In this document: positions 1 to 7,454 of the stretch, piece by piece
Layout of the letters: the number at the start of each line of letters is the position of its first letter
Numbering within the stretch: the stretch's first letter is position 1
NCBI GenBank assembly: GCA_045616945.1
Contig: JAZLHR010000108.1
Coordinates: 1 to 22,705 of the forward strand
From: UBA6987 sp045616945
GTDB taxonomy: Bacteria > Bacillota > Clostridia > Lachnospirales > Lachnospiraceae
Length of the DNA: 22,705 nt
Direction of reading: 5' to 3'
Notes under the pieces: generated by a model
The model's database searches: none
Told to the model about the DNA's origin: nothing
What the model saw: only the letters and a program-made list of their open reading frames with translations
Translations under genes and position numbers: made by a program

Positions 1-53
1 ACAAAAAATGGAGTAGCCACGCCTGTTTTGGAGCAAGGAAGGGCAAATAAACA

Positions 54-344
54 GTGCATGTGCGGGGTTTTCTCATCCATGTGAACGACCGCGGAAATGA
101 TTGTCTTCTCGTCTTGATGCTTTCTGATGAAATCCAGTGCGTAAGAGAAATACTCTTTGACCCTAATGACTATAAACTCAAAGAAGAGGCAGTTACATTT
201 TTGAAGTCTCGAGGACAGTATCGATTTTTGAGCAAATTTCATTCGTTACTTCAAAAATCGGTATCGCATTACACAGTTGATGAGGACGGGTCCGAACGGT
301 TGATGCTGAAGTATTATGGAAAGCAATGGCTTTCATTTACCTAA
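54..344 (+). CDS. Hypothetical 96-aa protein, low G+C
   Basis: I do not recognise this protein. The reading frame opens just after an in-frame TAA at 48-50. The first possible start is GTG at 54, about 10 nt downstream of a purine-rich AAGGAAGGG (37-43ish); a second GTG at 60 is also possible. The product is soluble-looking, with mixed strand and helix character, no signal peptide, no transmembrane segment and no cysteine or histidine cluster that would suggest metal binding. Base composition is clearly more A+T-rich than the neighbouring core genes, which fits recent acquisition or a fragment of something larger, but I cannot tell which. It ends 37 bp from the stop of the convergent rlmD. 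It could also be a remnant rather than a working gene. Confidence 0.5.
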   Translation: MHVRGFLIHVNDRGNDCLLVLMLSDEIQCVREILFDPNDYKLKEEAVTFLKSRGQYRFLSKFHSLLQKSVSHYTVDEDGSERLMLKYYGKQWLSFT

Positions 345-381
345 ACGTGAATTAAGTCAAAATATTGCCTAAAATAATAGG

Positions 382-2019
382 TTACTTCATCATTCCGAAA
401 TGAATAAATGCTTCCCGGATTGCTTCTTCCTTCTCCTTTGTGCAGTTCGGTTGCTTGGAATCCTCCAACTTCGGAAGATTGAAATTCTCCCGTTCGATGA
501 TTCCGCATTTACGTTTTGTTTGCGCGATATTCAGATTCGTTACATGCAGTCCGGTCTGCTCCATCACGTAATCCCTGATTCGCTCATAGGTCGCCTGACC
601 GCGCTCGTCCTGCACCAGCTCTTCCACATCCACATCAATGTTGACATGAGTAACAGGATTTCTCAGAACTAAGAGGCATACCGTCTCTATATGTACCGTC
701 TGCGGGAACATGTCTACGGGACGGACCTTTTCCGGGCGGTAGCCAGCAGCCAGCAGAACCTTCAGGTCCCGGGCCAGAGAGGCGGAATTGCAGGAGACGT
801 AGACGATCTTATCCGGAAGGACGCGGGTCAGAGCGTCTAAAAGCTCCGGGCCGCAGCCCTTCCGCGGAGGGTCAAGGAATACGACATCCGGATGGCGGAA
901 GCCCGGCAGTCCGGATTTTTCGGGGAAGACGGTTTCTGCCTCTCCCACAAAGAAATCTGCGTTGGCGATGCCGTTTCTGCGGGCGTGTTCACGCGCGTTT
1001 TCCACCGCGGCGGGAACGATCTCCACGCCGTATACATGGCCTGCGGCCCGGGCGGCGAAAAGACCGATGGTCCCGGTGCCGCAGTACAGATCCCAGACAT
1101 CCTCCGTGCCGGTGAGTCCCGCATAGTCCAGGGCGGTCTGGTACAGCTTTTCCGTCTGGATGGGATTGACCTGGAAGAAGGAGAGCGGAGAAACGCGGAA
1201 AACGAGATCGCCGATGCTGTCCTCCAGATAGCCGGGGCCGAAAAGCGGCAGGACTTCGGTACCGAGGATCACGTTGGTGCGTTCCGTGTTGACGCAGAGG
1301 GAAATATCGGCCATCCCGGGAATGCTGCGGAGCGATTCGGTAAGCTCCGCGGCCGCGGGATATTTTCTCCCGTTGATGACGAGGCAGACGAGAACGGTCC
1401 CGAAGTGCCTGCTGTGACGGATCAGTACATGGCGCAGCAGGCCCCTGCCGCTTTCTTCGTCATAGGCCGGGACGCGGTGCGCCTCAGCGTGCCGCAGAAT
1501 GATCTGCAGGATGTCCGCATCCGCCGGGGCTCCCAGCGCACAGGCCCGGACGGGCACGATGCGATGACTGCGTCCGGCATAAAATCCGGCGATCAGATGT
1601 CCTTCCTTGTCCGTACCGATGGGATACTGCGCTTTGTTGCGGTAATACCAGGGATCCTCCATGCCAAGAATGGGCTGCATGGGCGGCTCCATGATCCCGC
1701 CGAGGCGGATCAGATGCTGACGGACCTTATTCTCCTTGAAGCGCAGCTGGGCCGGGTAGGAGAGCGCCTGCAGCTGACAGCCGCCGCAGGGGGCTGCCGC
1801 CGGGCAGACGGGCACTGTGCGGTCGGGAGAGGGGGTGAGGATACGGTTCACCCGGGCATAGCCGTAGCTTCTGCCGGGTTTGGTGACAAGCACTTCGGCA
1901 CAGTCTCCGACGACCGCATCTTTGACGAAAAGCGGATAGCCTTCTGCTTTTCCGATGCCCTCGCCTTCTTCGGTCATATCAGTGACGGTAACGGTGACGA
2001 TATCATTCTTCGCGGGCAT
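382..2019 (-). CDS. rlmD: 23S rRNA (uracil-5-)-methyltransferase RlmD/RlmCD, with C-terminal extension
   Basis: SAM-dependent enzyme that makes 5-methyluridine in 23S rRNA (U1939 in E. coli numbering; the Bacillus and Streptococcus enzyme RlmCD also modifies U747, so this could be RlmCD). An N-terminal TRAM domain spans about residues 1-60. Iron-sulfur cysteines are at C72, C78, C81 and C160. The SAM-binding motif DLYCGTGTIG is at 310-319, DPPRKG at 383-388, and the catalytic cysteine lies in VSCN (C410). The methyltransferase fold should end near residue 452, but the protein continues to 545 with a basic, helical tail that contains QTKRKCGIIERENFN and ends HFGMMK. I recall similar tails on clostridial RlmD proteins but know of no assigned function. 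The ATG at 2019 is preceded by AGGAG with 6-nt spacing. That binding site directly abuts the T-tract of the terminator after yhaM. Confidence 0.93.
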   Translation of the reverse strand: MPAKNDIVTVTVTDMTEEGEGIGKAEGYPLFVKDAVVGDCAEVLVTKPGRSYGYARVNRILTPSPDRTVPVCPAAAPCGGCQLQALSYPAQLRFKENKVRQHLIRLGGIMEPPMQPILGMEDPWYYRNKAQYPIGTDKEGHLIAGFYAGRSHRIVPVRACALGAPADADILQIILRHAEAHRVPAYDEESGRGLLRHVLIRHSRHFGTVLVCLVINGRKYPAAAELTESLRSIPGMADISLCVNTERTNVILGTEVLPLFGPGYLEDSIGDLVFRVSPLSFFQVNPIQTEKLYQTALDYAGLTGTEDVWDLYCGTGTIGLFAARAAGHVYGVEIVPAAVENAREHARRNGIANADFFVGEAETVFPEKSGLPGFRHPDVVFLDPPRKGCGPELLDALTRVLPDKIVYVSCNSASLARDLKVLLAAGYRPEKVRPVDMFPQTVHIETVCLLVLRNPVTHVNIDVDVEELVQDERGQATYERIRDYVMEQTGLHVTNLNIAQTKRKCGIIERENFNLPKLEDSKQPNCTKEKEEAIREAFIHFGMMK

Positions 2020-2030
2020 GGAGTACTCCT

Positions 2031-2062
2031 AAAAACGGCCCGGTGCCGTGAGCGCCGGGCCG
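2031..2062 (-). terminator. Intrinsic terminator between yhaM and rlmD
   Basis: On the minus strand an 11-bp stem (2062-2052 with 2046-2036, one G-U pair, 5-nt loop) is followed by TTTTT at 2035-2031. It starts about 10 nt after the yhaM stop. The T-tract runs straight into the rlmD ribosome binding site (AGGAG, 2030-2026), so no promoter fits between them. rlmD therefore depends on read-through or on a promoter inside yhaM. Confidence 0.8.
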
Positions 2063-2072
2063 GAAATCTGCA

Positions 2073-3017
2073 TCAGTGTTCTGTTTCCGTGCGTCGGATA
2101 TTGGAATCCAGGAATTTGTTGAAGCCGAGCCAGCCGAAACCGGTCGTATCGGAAAAAAGTTCCGACATGGTTTCGATCTTTGCATCCGTATCATCGGCAT
2201 AGTGGAGTGCCAGAGCTTCTAGAAGCGCCGGCTTTTTCGGAGAACCGAATTCGAATTCGCCGTGGTGTGCTGCGATCAGGTGGCAGAGCTCATTTTTCGT
2301 GACTTCAGGGAAATCGGGGAAACCGACGGTCTTTTCGGTGATCATCTGGATACCGATGACGATGTGGCCCAGCAGCTGGCCCGCGTCGGTATAATCATTG
2401 GCCGGGAACGCGGACAGCTCACGTACCTTGCCGATATCGTGGCAGACAGCACCCGCCAGGAGCAGGTCACGGTTCAGCAGCGGGTACTGCCTGCAGTAAA
2501 AATCGCACAGCTCGGTCACACGAAGCGTATGCTGGAGCAGGCCGCCGGAGAAGCCGTGATGAACGGTCTTTGCGGCGGAACGGCTCTTGAATTCCTTGAT
2601 AAAAGCAGGGTCATTTACGAAAAATGCCTCCAGCAGCCGGCGGAGGGAACCGTTTCCGACGGAACGGATGAACCCCAGCAGTTTTTCATACATGGCGTCT
2701 GTCGGGAAGGGACTTACGGGGATGAAATCGGAAGGAAGGTACTCCCCTTCGCGGGCGATACGGACGCGGCGGATGTTCAGCTGCAAGGCATTCTGGTAGC
2801 GGACCACCTCACCGTCGACCTTGATATAGTCGAAGGTCTCGAAATGATCGATCCCGGAACTGAGATCCCAGACCTTGCCGTCGGCGATCCCGGATTTGTC
2901 CTGTAAAGTCAGAGAGTAGTAATTGCGGCCGGTCTTGGTTTTGCCGGTCACTTTGTTCTTGCAGAGGAAAACTTCGCTGATCTGTTCTCCTTCACGCCAA
3001 TTTTCGATGAAATGCAT
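2073..3017 (-). CDS. yhaM: 3'-5' exoribonuclease YhaM family (OB-fold plus HD domain)
   Basis: Metal-dependent 3'-5' exonuclease that trims RNA (and DNA) ends in the cytoplasm of Gram-positive bacteria. The length of 314 aa matches Bacillus YhaM. An N-terminal OB-fold spans about residues 12-90. An HD phosphohydrolase domain follows, with probable metal ligands H163 (GGLLQHTLRV), H193-D194 (CHDIGKV), H218 (LLGHIVIG), H251/H252 (AAHHGE) and D275. The ATG at 3017 follows AAGGAG at good spacing. The gene starts 15 bp after the stop of the upstream HtrA-like gene, so the two are probably co-transcribed. A terminator follows directly. Confidence 0.9.
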   Translation of the reverse strand: MHFIENWREGEQISEVFLCKNKVTGKTKTGRNYYSLTLQDKSGIADGKVWDLSSGIDHFETFDYIKVDGEVVRYQNALQLNIRRVRIAREGEYLPSDFIPVSPFPTDAMYEKLLGFIRSVGNGSLRRLLEAFFVNDPAFIKEFKSRSAAKTVHHGFSGGLLQHTLRVTELCDFYCRQYPLLNRDLLLAGAVCHDIGKVRELSAFPANDYTDAGQLLGHIVIGIQMITEKTVGFPDFPEVTKNELCHLIAAHHGEFEFGSPKKPALLEALALHYADDTDAKIETMSELFSDTTGFGWLGFNKFLDSNIRRTETEH

Positions 3018-3032
3018 ACGGAACTCCTTCTT

Positions 3033-4316
3033 TTATCTGTGAATCAAATTTACTTCCATCGTCAGAGGAATATAGCCGGTATTCCCTTTGCGGAGAAGAG
3101 TGATCCGGACCTCGGTCTTGTCAGGAAAAGTGGATAAATATTTCTGCAGGGCAAACAGTCCGGTGAGCTGAAAGCTTTCGATGTGGGTCAGGATATCGCC
3201 GCTCTGGATCCCCGCGGCACGCGCCGGGCTTTCGGGAACGGTGGAAGAAACAAAAATACCGGAAGAAACGCCGAGCTCACTTTGCTGGAGAGGCGTCAGA
3301 GTGATGCCGCGGACACCCAGGTAAGAAGTGGAACGGTTATTGCCGAGCTGATCCAGATAGGTCTTCAGCCCGGAAATGCCGATGGCGGAGATCTCGCCGG
3401 CGTCATTCGGGGAATCATCCAGCCAGCCGATCAGGTCCCCTTCCATATTGAACAGCAGACCGGTATCCTTTTCGTGGAAACGGATATTGGTGTGCAGCAA
3501 AAGGTGAGAGCAGTCCGGATAAGCCACATTGGATTCCAGATAGGTGACGGCGCCGAGCACGGCAGAGCCGTTATGGCCCCGGGGCGCACCTAAAAACAGG
3601 ACGGGCTGCCCTTCATAACAGGTGTAGGAATTGCCCAGAACAGCGCAGTGCAGATGTTCCAGCGTACCGGACGGAATGACGGCTACCGGGGCACTGAGCA
3701 TGACCAGACCGCCGACGGAATCTCTGGACTTGAGAGAGGCGGCCGCATATGTATTGTCGTAAAAACGGATCAGAGCACTTTTTTTTGTCTGCAGGGCATC
3801 CATGGAGGATGCCGGCGTCAGGATCAGGACCTCCTGTCCGCTGATGGAGATGATCACACCGAACAGTCCGGATTCCGTATTTTGTTCCAGCGGCCCGTAG
3901 CGGCGGTCTGTCAGTTCGACCAGACAGGTGGCAAGAGAGTCCGCCAGCGCGGAAACGCCGCGGCTTTGTTCGATGATGGCGCGGAGTTCATCCTTTTCGT
4001 CATTTTCCATGTCGGAAAAGAGCAGGCTGTAGAACATCGGCTGCGGTTCAGATGTATCGGTCGGCAGGACCTCTCCGGTTTCATCGGACCTGTTCCTGTC
4101 GAAATCCTCCTCGAAATGAACGGCCTCCGACGGCTGAACGGACGGCTCCTCCGCTTTTCCGCGTCTGCCTGACAGCAGGGAAACGGCTCCTATCAGAAGA
4201 AGAGATACCGGCAGAAGGATCAGCAGTACTTTGACGGGCCGGCGGAGTTTCTTTTTGCCAGGCAGGGGGATCTCCTTCAGGAACGGCTGGGATGGATTGT
4301 CTTCATTTGTGAGCAT
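3033..4316 (-). CDS. Membrane-anchored HtrA/DegP-like protein with PDZ domain, catalytic triad apparently lost
   Basis: The 427-aa protein has a basic cytoplasmic N-terminus, one transmembrane helix (about 28-48), an acidic Ser/Thr/Pro-poor linker, a trypsin-like region (about 145-320) and a C-terminal PDZ domain (about 330-425, with GIFVSSTVPESPARAAGI). This is the HtrA/S1C layout, with the bulk outside the membrane. Aligned by eye to HtrA, the three catalytic positions are all changed. The ILTNxHVV site reads ILTPASSM (His to S170), the TDLA site reads GGLV (Asp to G203), and GNSGGPL reads EKDTGLLF (Ser to D284). It is therefore probably a non-proteolytic binding or adaptor protein rather than a protease. 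The ATG at 4316 has GGAGG six bases upstream. It is the first gene of the yhaM-side operon and diverges from tatD. Confidence 0.8.
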   Translation of the reverse strand: MLTNEDNPSQPFLKEIPLPGKKKLRRPVKVLLILLPVSLLLIGAVSLLSGRRGKAEEPSVQPSEAVHFEEDFDRNRSDETGEVLPTDTSEPQPMFYSLLFSDMENDEKDELRAIIEQSRGVSALADSLATCLVELTDRRYGPLEQNTESGLFGVIISISGQEVLILTPASSMDALQTKKSALIRFYDNTYAAASLKSRDSVGGLVMLSAPVAVIPSGTLEHLHCAVLGNSYTCYEGQPVLFLGAPRGHNGSAVLGAVTYLESNVAYPDCSHLLLHTNIRFHEKDTGLLFNMEGDLIGWLDDSPNDAGEISAIGISGLKTYLDQLGNNRSTSYLGVRGITLTPLQQSELGVSSGIFVSSTVPESPARAAGIQSGDILTHIESFQLTGLFALQKYLSTFPDKTEVRITLLRKGNTGYIPLTMEVNLIHR

Positions 4317-4353
4317 AGAAAACCTCCGGAGGCACCTCAGCCTCCGATTCTTT

Positions 4354-4383
4354 ATTTAACCACACGTGAAGGCAAAAGTCCAA
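4354..4383 (-). promoter_or_regulatory. Probable promoter of the HtrA-like gene
   Basis: On the minus strand TTGGAC (4383-4378), an 18-bp spacer and TTAAAT (4359-4354) form a sigma-A-like promoter about 40 nt ahead of the ATG. A 6-bp stem-loop (4345-4328, GGAGGC with GCCTCC) lies in the leader right before the GGAGG ribosome binding site. Confidence 0.5.
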
Positions 4384-4455
4384 TAAAATATCCTGTATTT
4401 CCCGAATTCCCGCCGGCTCGGCGCGGCGTTTTTTCTTCCGGTGCTGCGGCGACAG

Positions 4456-4484
4456 GTGACAAATGCGGCTGTATGTGGTAAAAT
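4456..4484 (+). promoter_or_regulatory. Promoter of the tatD-ksgA operon
   Basis: GTGACA (4456-4461), a 17-bp spacer and TAAAAT (4479-4484) make a good sigma-A promoter. Transcription would start near 4491, leaving about 20 nt of leader that contains GAGGTG, eight bases before the ATG at 4511. This supports the 4511 start over an earlier in-frame ATG at 4463, which would lie inside the promoter. Confidence 0.7.
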
Positions 4485-4510
4485 GCCTTATTCGAAGAGG
4501 TGTGATACTT

Positions 4511-5335
4511 ATGATATTCGACACGCATGCACATTATGACGATGCCCGTTTCGATGAGGACCGGGCGCTGCTTCTGGAAAAGTCGTTCCCGGAGGGCGGG
4601 ATCGCAGGCCTCGTAAATGTCGGCGCTTCCCTGCGTTCTTCACAGGCGGGCAGAGACCTGGCTGAGCAATACGGCTTCCTCTTTTTTGCGGCGGGCGTCC
4701 ATCCCGATGATACTTCCGAACTGGAGGAAGCGGGGCCGGAAGCAGCCGGAGCGGAATTGAAGACGCTGCTGGGTCATCCGAAGGCTGTGGCCGTAGGGGA
4801 GATCGGGCTGGATTATCACGGAGATTACCCCGAAAAGCCGTCTCCCGCGCAGCAGAAGCGCTGGTTCGATTTTCAGCTTGCTTTGGCAAAAGAAAAGAAG
4901 ATGCCTGTGATCGTTCACAGCCGCGACGCGGCGGCGGATACCCTTTCCGTGCTGCAGGCGGCGGGCGGGAGCGAGCTGTCTTTGGTCATGCATTGTTTTT
5001 CCTACGAAAAGGAAATGGCAAAGATATATCTGGATATGGGATATTACCTGGGGGCCGGCGGTGTCGTCACCTATAAAAACAGTCGGAAACTCAAGGAGAT
5101 CGTCCGCTATATGCCTCTGGACAGGCTGCTTCTGGAAACGGATGCGCCCTATCTGCCGCCCGAGCCGTGGCGGGGGACGCGGAATCAGTCGCTGCACCTG
5201 CACCGTGTGGCGGAGGTGATCGCTGAGCTGCGGGAGATCAGTCCGGAAGAGGTCGAAGAGGCGGCGCGGCAGAATGCCATGCGCTTTTTCCGCCTTGCGG
5301 AGATACCCGGGAAAGCTTTGCAGAAGCTCATCTGA
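4511..5335 (+). CDS. tatD: TatD family metal-dependent deoxyribonuclease/hydrolase
   Basis: TIM-barrel hydrolase of the amidohydrolase superfamily. Family members act as 3'-5' exonucleases or on damaged DNA, and some are proposed D-aminoacyl-tRNA deacylases. The expected metal ligands are present: H6 and H8 (DTHAHYD), E97 (GEIGLDYH), H136 (PVIVHSRD), H161 (MHCFS) and D211 (LETDAPYL). The length of 274 aa is typical. The start at 4511 is chosen because GAGGTG lies at proper distance and the protein then begins MIFDTHAH, as TatD proteins do. ksgA follows after 16 bp in one transcript, as in Bacillus, except that the rnmV (M5) gene found between them in Bacillus is absent. Confidence 0.93.
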   Translation: MIFDTHAHYDDARFDEDRALLLEKSFPEGGIAGLVNVGASLRSSQAGRDLAEQYGFLFFAAGVHPDDTSELEEAGPEAAGAELKTLLGHPKAVAVGEIGLDYHGDYPEKPSPAQQKRWFDFQLALAKEKKMPVIVHSRDAAADTLSVLQAAGGSELSLVMHCFSYEKEMAKIYLDMGYYLGAGGVVTYKNSRKLKEIVRYMPLDRLLLETDAPYLPPEPWRGTRNQSLHLHRVAEVIAELREISPEEVEEAARQNAMRFFRLAEIPGKALQKLI

Positions 5336-5351
5336 ATAGTGAGGAGGCTAC

Positions 5352-6221
5352 ATGAAACCGTATTTGGCGAGTCCGGCGGGAGCCCGTGCTGTTTTTGAGA
5401 CCTATCATATTTCGGCACAGAAACGTTACGGACAGAATTTTTTGATAGATGCTTCGGTGCCGGAGGCAATCGTGGAAGCGGCAGGCGTGACGGAGGATGA
5501 CTGCGTGCTGGAAATCGGCCCGGGGATCGGGACGCTGACGCAGTATCTGGCCTCGGCTGCCGGGAAGGTCATTGCGGTAGAGATCGACCGCGATCTGCTG
5601 CCGGTACTGGAGGGAACATTGCAGTTCTGGCCGAATGTGAAGGTGATCCCCGGCGATATCCTGAAGCTGGATATCCCGAAGCTGCTGGCGGAGGAAAGCG
5701 GAGGCCGCCCCGTGAAGGTGGTAGCCAACCTCCCCTACTATATTACGACACCGATCCTGATGAAGCTGCTGGAAAGCGGCGCGGAGATACAGTCCCTGAC
5801 GGTGATGGTGCAGGAGGAAGTCGCGGACAGGATCCGCAGCGGCCCCGGCACGAAGGCCTACGGGGCCATTTCGCTGGCAGTGCAGTTCTATGCGGTCCCG
5901 GAGGTGGCGCTGCGCGTTCCGCCTTCCGCATTCATGCCGCAGCCGGGCGTCCATTCGGCTGTTCTGCACCTGGTGCGCCGCCGGGAACCGGCCGTAACGC
6001 CCCGCAGCAGCGAATATATGTTCCGCCTGATCAAGGCGGCTTTCCTGGAACGCCGGAAAACACTTGTCAATGCGATCGCCGGGTACCCGCCGGCAGGCGT
6101 CACGAAAGCGGATGTCGCCGCGGCTTTGGAAAAGCTGGGCTGGCCGGCGCTTGTACGGGGGGAAACATTGACGCTGGAGCAGTTTGCCGCGCTCAGTGAC
6201 GCATTGCAGGCGAGGTCATAG
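5352..6221 (+). CDS. rsmA: 16S rRNA dimethyladenosine transferase RsmA/KsgA
   Basis: Uses SAM to dimethylate the two adjacent adenosines in helix 45 of 16S rRNA (A1518 and A1519, E. coli numbering) late in 30S assembly; loss gives kasugamycin resistance. Visible signatures are RYGQNFL (25-31), the SAM-binding EIGPGIGTLT (54-63), and the catalytic NLPYY (126-130). The C-terminal helical domain includes FLERRKTLVNA. The length of 289 aa is normal. A GGAGG site lies 6-7 nt before the ATG. It sits 16 bp after tatD and shares its promoter. Confidence 0.97.
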   Translation: MKPYLASPAGARAVFETYHISAQKRYGQNFLIDASVPEAIVEAAGVTEDDCVLEIGPGIGTLTQYLASAAGKVIAVEIDRDLLPVLEGTLQFWPNVKVIPGDILKLDIPKLLAEESGGRPVKVVANLPYYITTPILMKLLESGAEIQSLTVMVQEEVADRIRSGPGTKAYGAISLAVQFYAVPEVALRVPPSAFMPQPGVHSAVLHLVRRREPAVTPRSSEYMFRLIKAAFLERRKTLVNAIAGYPPAGVTKADVAAALEKLGWPALVRGETLTLEQFAALSDALQARS

Positions 6222-6283
6222 ACGCGTCTGCAGCACGATAAAAACGGGGCGGGATATATGGCCCGGAGAAAGGAGCGGATACC

Positions 6284-7447
6284 GTGCCGATAATGAGTAG
6301 CTTTTCGGAAATGGAAAGCAAGATACAGATTCACAACCGGAAAAAGATGCTGCGCCGCCTGATCGTTTTGGCGGCAGTGGTATTGGTCATATTGCTGATT
6401 TACGTGCGCAGCCGCACCCGTGTCTACCGGGAAGCGGAAGTGCAGTGGGAGAAAGAGCAGTCGGCGGCTTCCTCCGCAAAATATATGCGCTTCGGAGAAA
6501 ATGTCCTGCGTTATTCCCGGGACGGGATGGCAATGGTAGACTCGGACGGCAGGCAGCTCTGGAATGAGAGCTATTCCATGGAAAACCCGCGGCTGGCGGT
6601 GAACGGCAGCTACGGGGCCATTGCGGATCTGCAGAGCAATACGGCCGTCATATTGGGAGAAAAGGGGATCCTGGGGACCATACGGACTGCCGAGCCCATC
6701 CAGAATCTGGCGGTCTCTCAGAAGGGACTGCTGGCGATGGTGCTGAACACGGGCAGCACGAGCACGATTGTCTTTTATTCGAAAACGGGGACGCAGCTGG
6801 ATATCAGAGTAAATCTGGCGATGTCCATCAGCGGATACCCTCTGGCCATGGCTCTTTCGCCGGATGGGGCCGGGCTGGTGGTTTCGGCCGCGTCATCGGC
6901 CTCGGGGAGCCTGCGCAGTCAGATCGTTTTTTATAATTTCGAGGTCGGCAAGGGCGAGACCAACCGGATGGTCGGTTATTTTGAATACGAGGGCGTGCTG
7001 TTCCCGCAGGTGGAATATCTGGGCGCCGACCGCGTCGCCGCGGTCGGCGACAACCAGCTGGCTTTCTTCTCCCTGGACAACGAGACCAAGCCCGCGCTGC
7101 TGAAGGAAGTGAAATTTACCGGGCAGATGCAGTGTGTCACGGCCGGAAGAGGGCTCCTGGCCGCGGTCATGCCGGCGGCAGGCGGGACGGACTGCCTGCT
7201 TTCCGTGTATGACGGGAACGGCAAGGAAGTCATGAAGGGCGAGCTGAATGCCCTCTGCCGCCGCATCTCCGTGGAAGAGGATTATATCCTGATGGTCACG
7301 GATACGGGCATTTCCTGCTGGGACCACCGGGGCAGGCTGCGCTACAGCGGCCCTTTGGCGGCGGAAGGCCAGACTGTCTTTTTCACGGGCAAGAGAGAGC
7401 TTCTGCAGTTCAGCGGGCAGAAACTGATCCGGTACAGGTTAAAATAA
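6284..7447 (+). CDS. DUF5711 family membrane protein (extracytoplasmic beta-propeller-like)
   Basis: The 387-aa protein has a basic cytoplasmic tail, one transmembrane helix (about 25-41) and a large outside domain made of repeated short beta segments with regular glycine turns (for example MAMVDSDGRQLWN, and near the end ISCWDHRGRLRYSG). This is the pattern of a PQQ/WD-like propeller. I match it to DUF5711 from memory; its function is unknown. The start is GTG at 6284, because AAAGGAG ends 9 nt upstream; an in-frame ATG at 6293 is less well spaced. It lies 62 bp after ksgA and only 7 bp before a histidine kinase, which suggests that it provides or tunes an envelope signal for that kinase. 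Confidence 0.75.
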   Translation: MPIMSSFSEMESKIQIHNRKKMLRRLIVLAAVVLVILLIYVRSRTRVYREAEVQWEKEQSAASSAKYMRFGENVLRYSRDGMAMVDSDGRQLWNESYSMENPRLAVNGSYGAIADLQSNTAVILGEKGILGTIRTAEPIQNLAVSQKGLLAMVLNTGSTSTIVFYSKTGTQLDIRVNLAMSISGYPLAMALSPDGAGLVVSAASSASGSLRSQIVFYNFEVGKGETNRMVGYFEYEGVLFPQVEYLGADRVAAVGDNQLAFFSLDNETKPALLKEVKFTGQMQCVTAGRGLLAAVMPAAGGTDCLLSVYDGNGKEVMKGELNALCRRISVEEDYILMVTDTGISCWDHRGRLRYSGPLAAEGQTVFFTGKRELLQFSGQKLIRYRLK

Positions 7448-7454
7448 CGGAAAA

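Noticed and set aside
892..2202. 436-aa plus-strand frame opposite rlmD
   Set aside because: Shadow of rlmD and the end of yhaM; it crosses the terminator between them and matches nothing known.
4463..4510. Longer TatD start at 4463
   Set aside because: It would begin within the promoter, lacks a binding site, and adds residues not found in TatD proteins.
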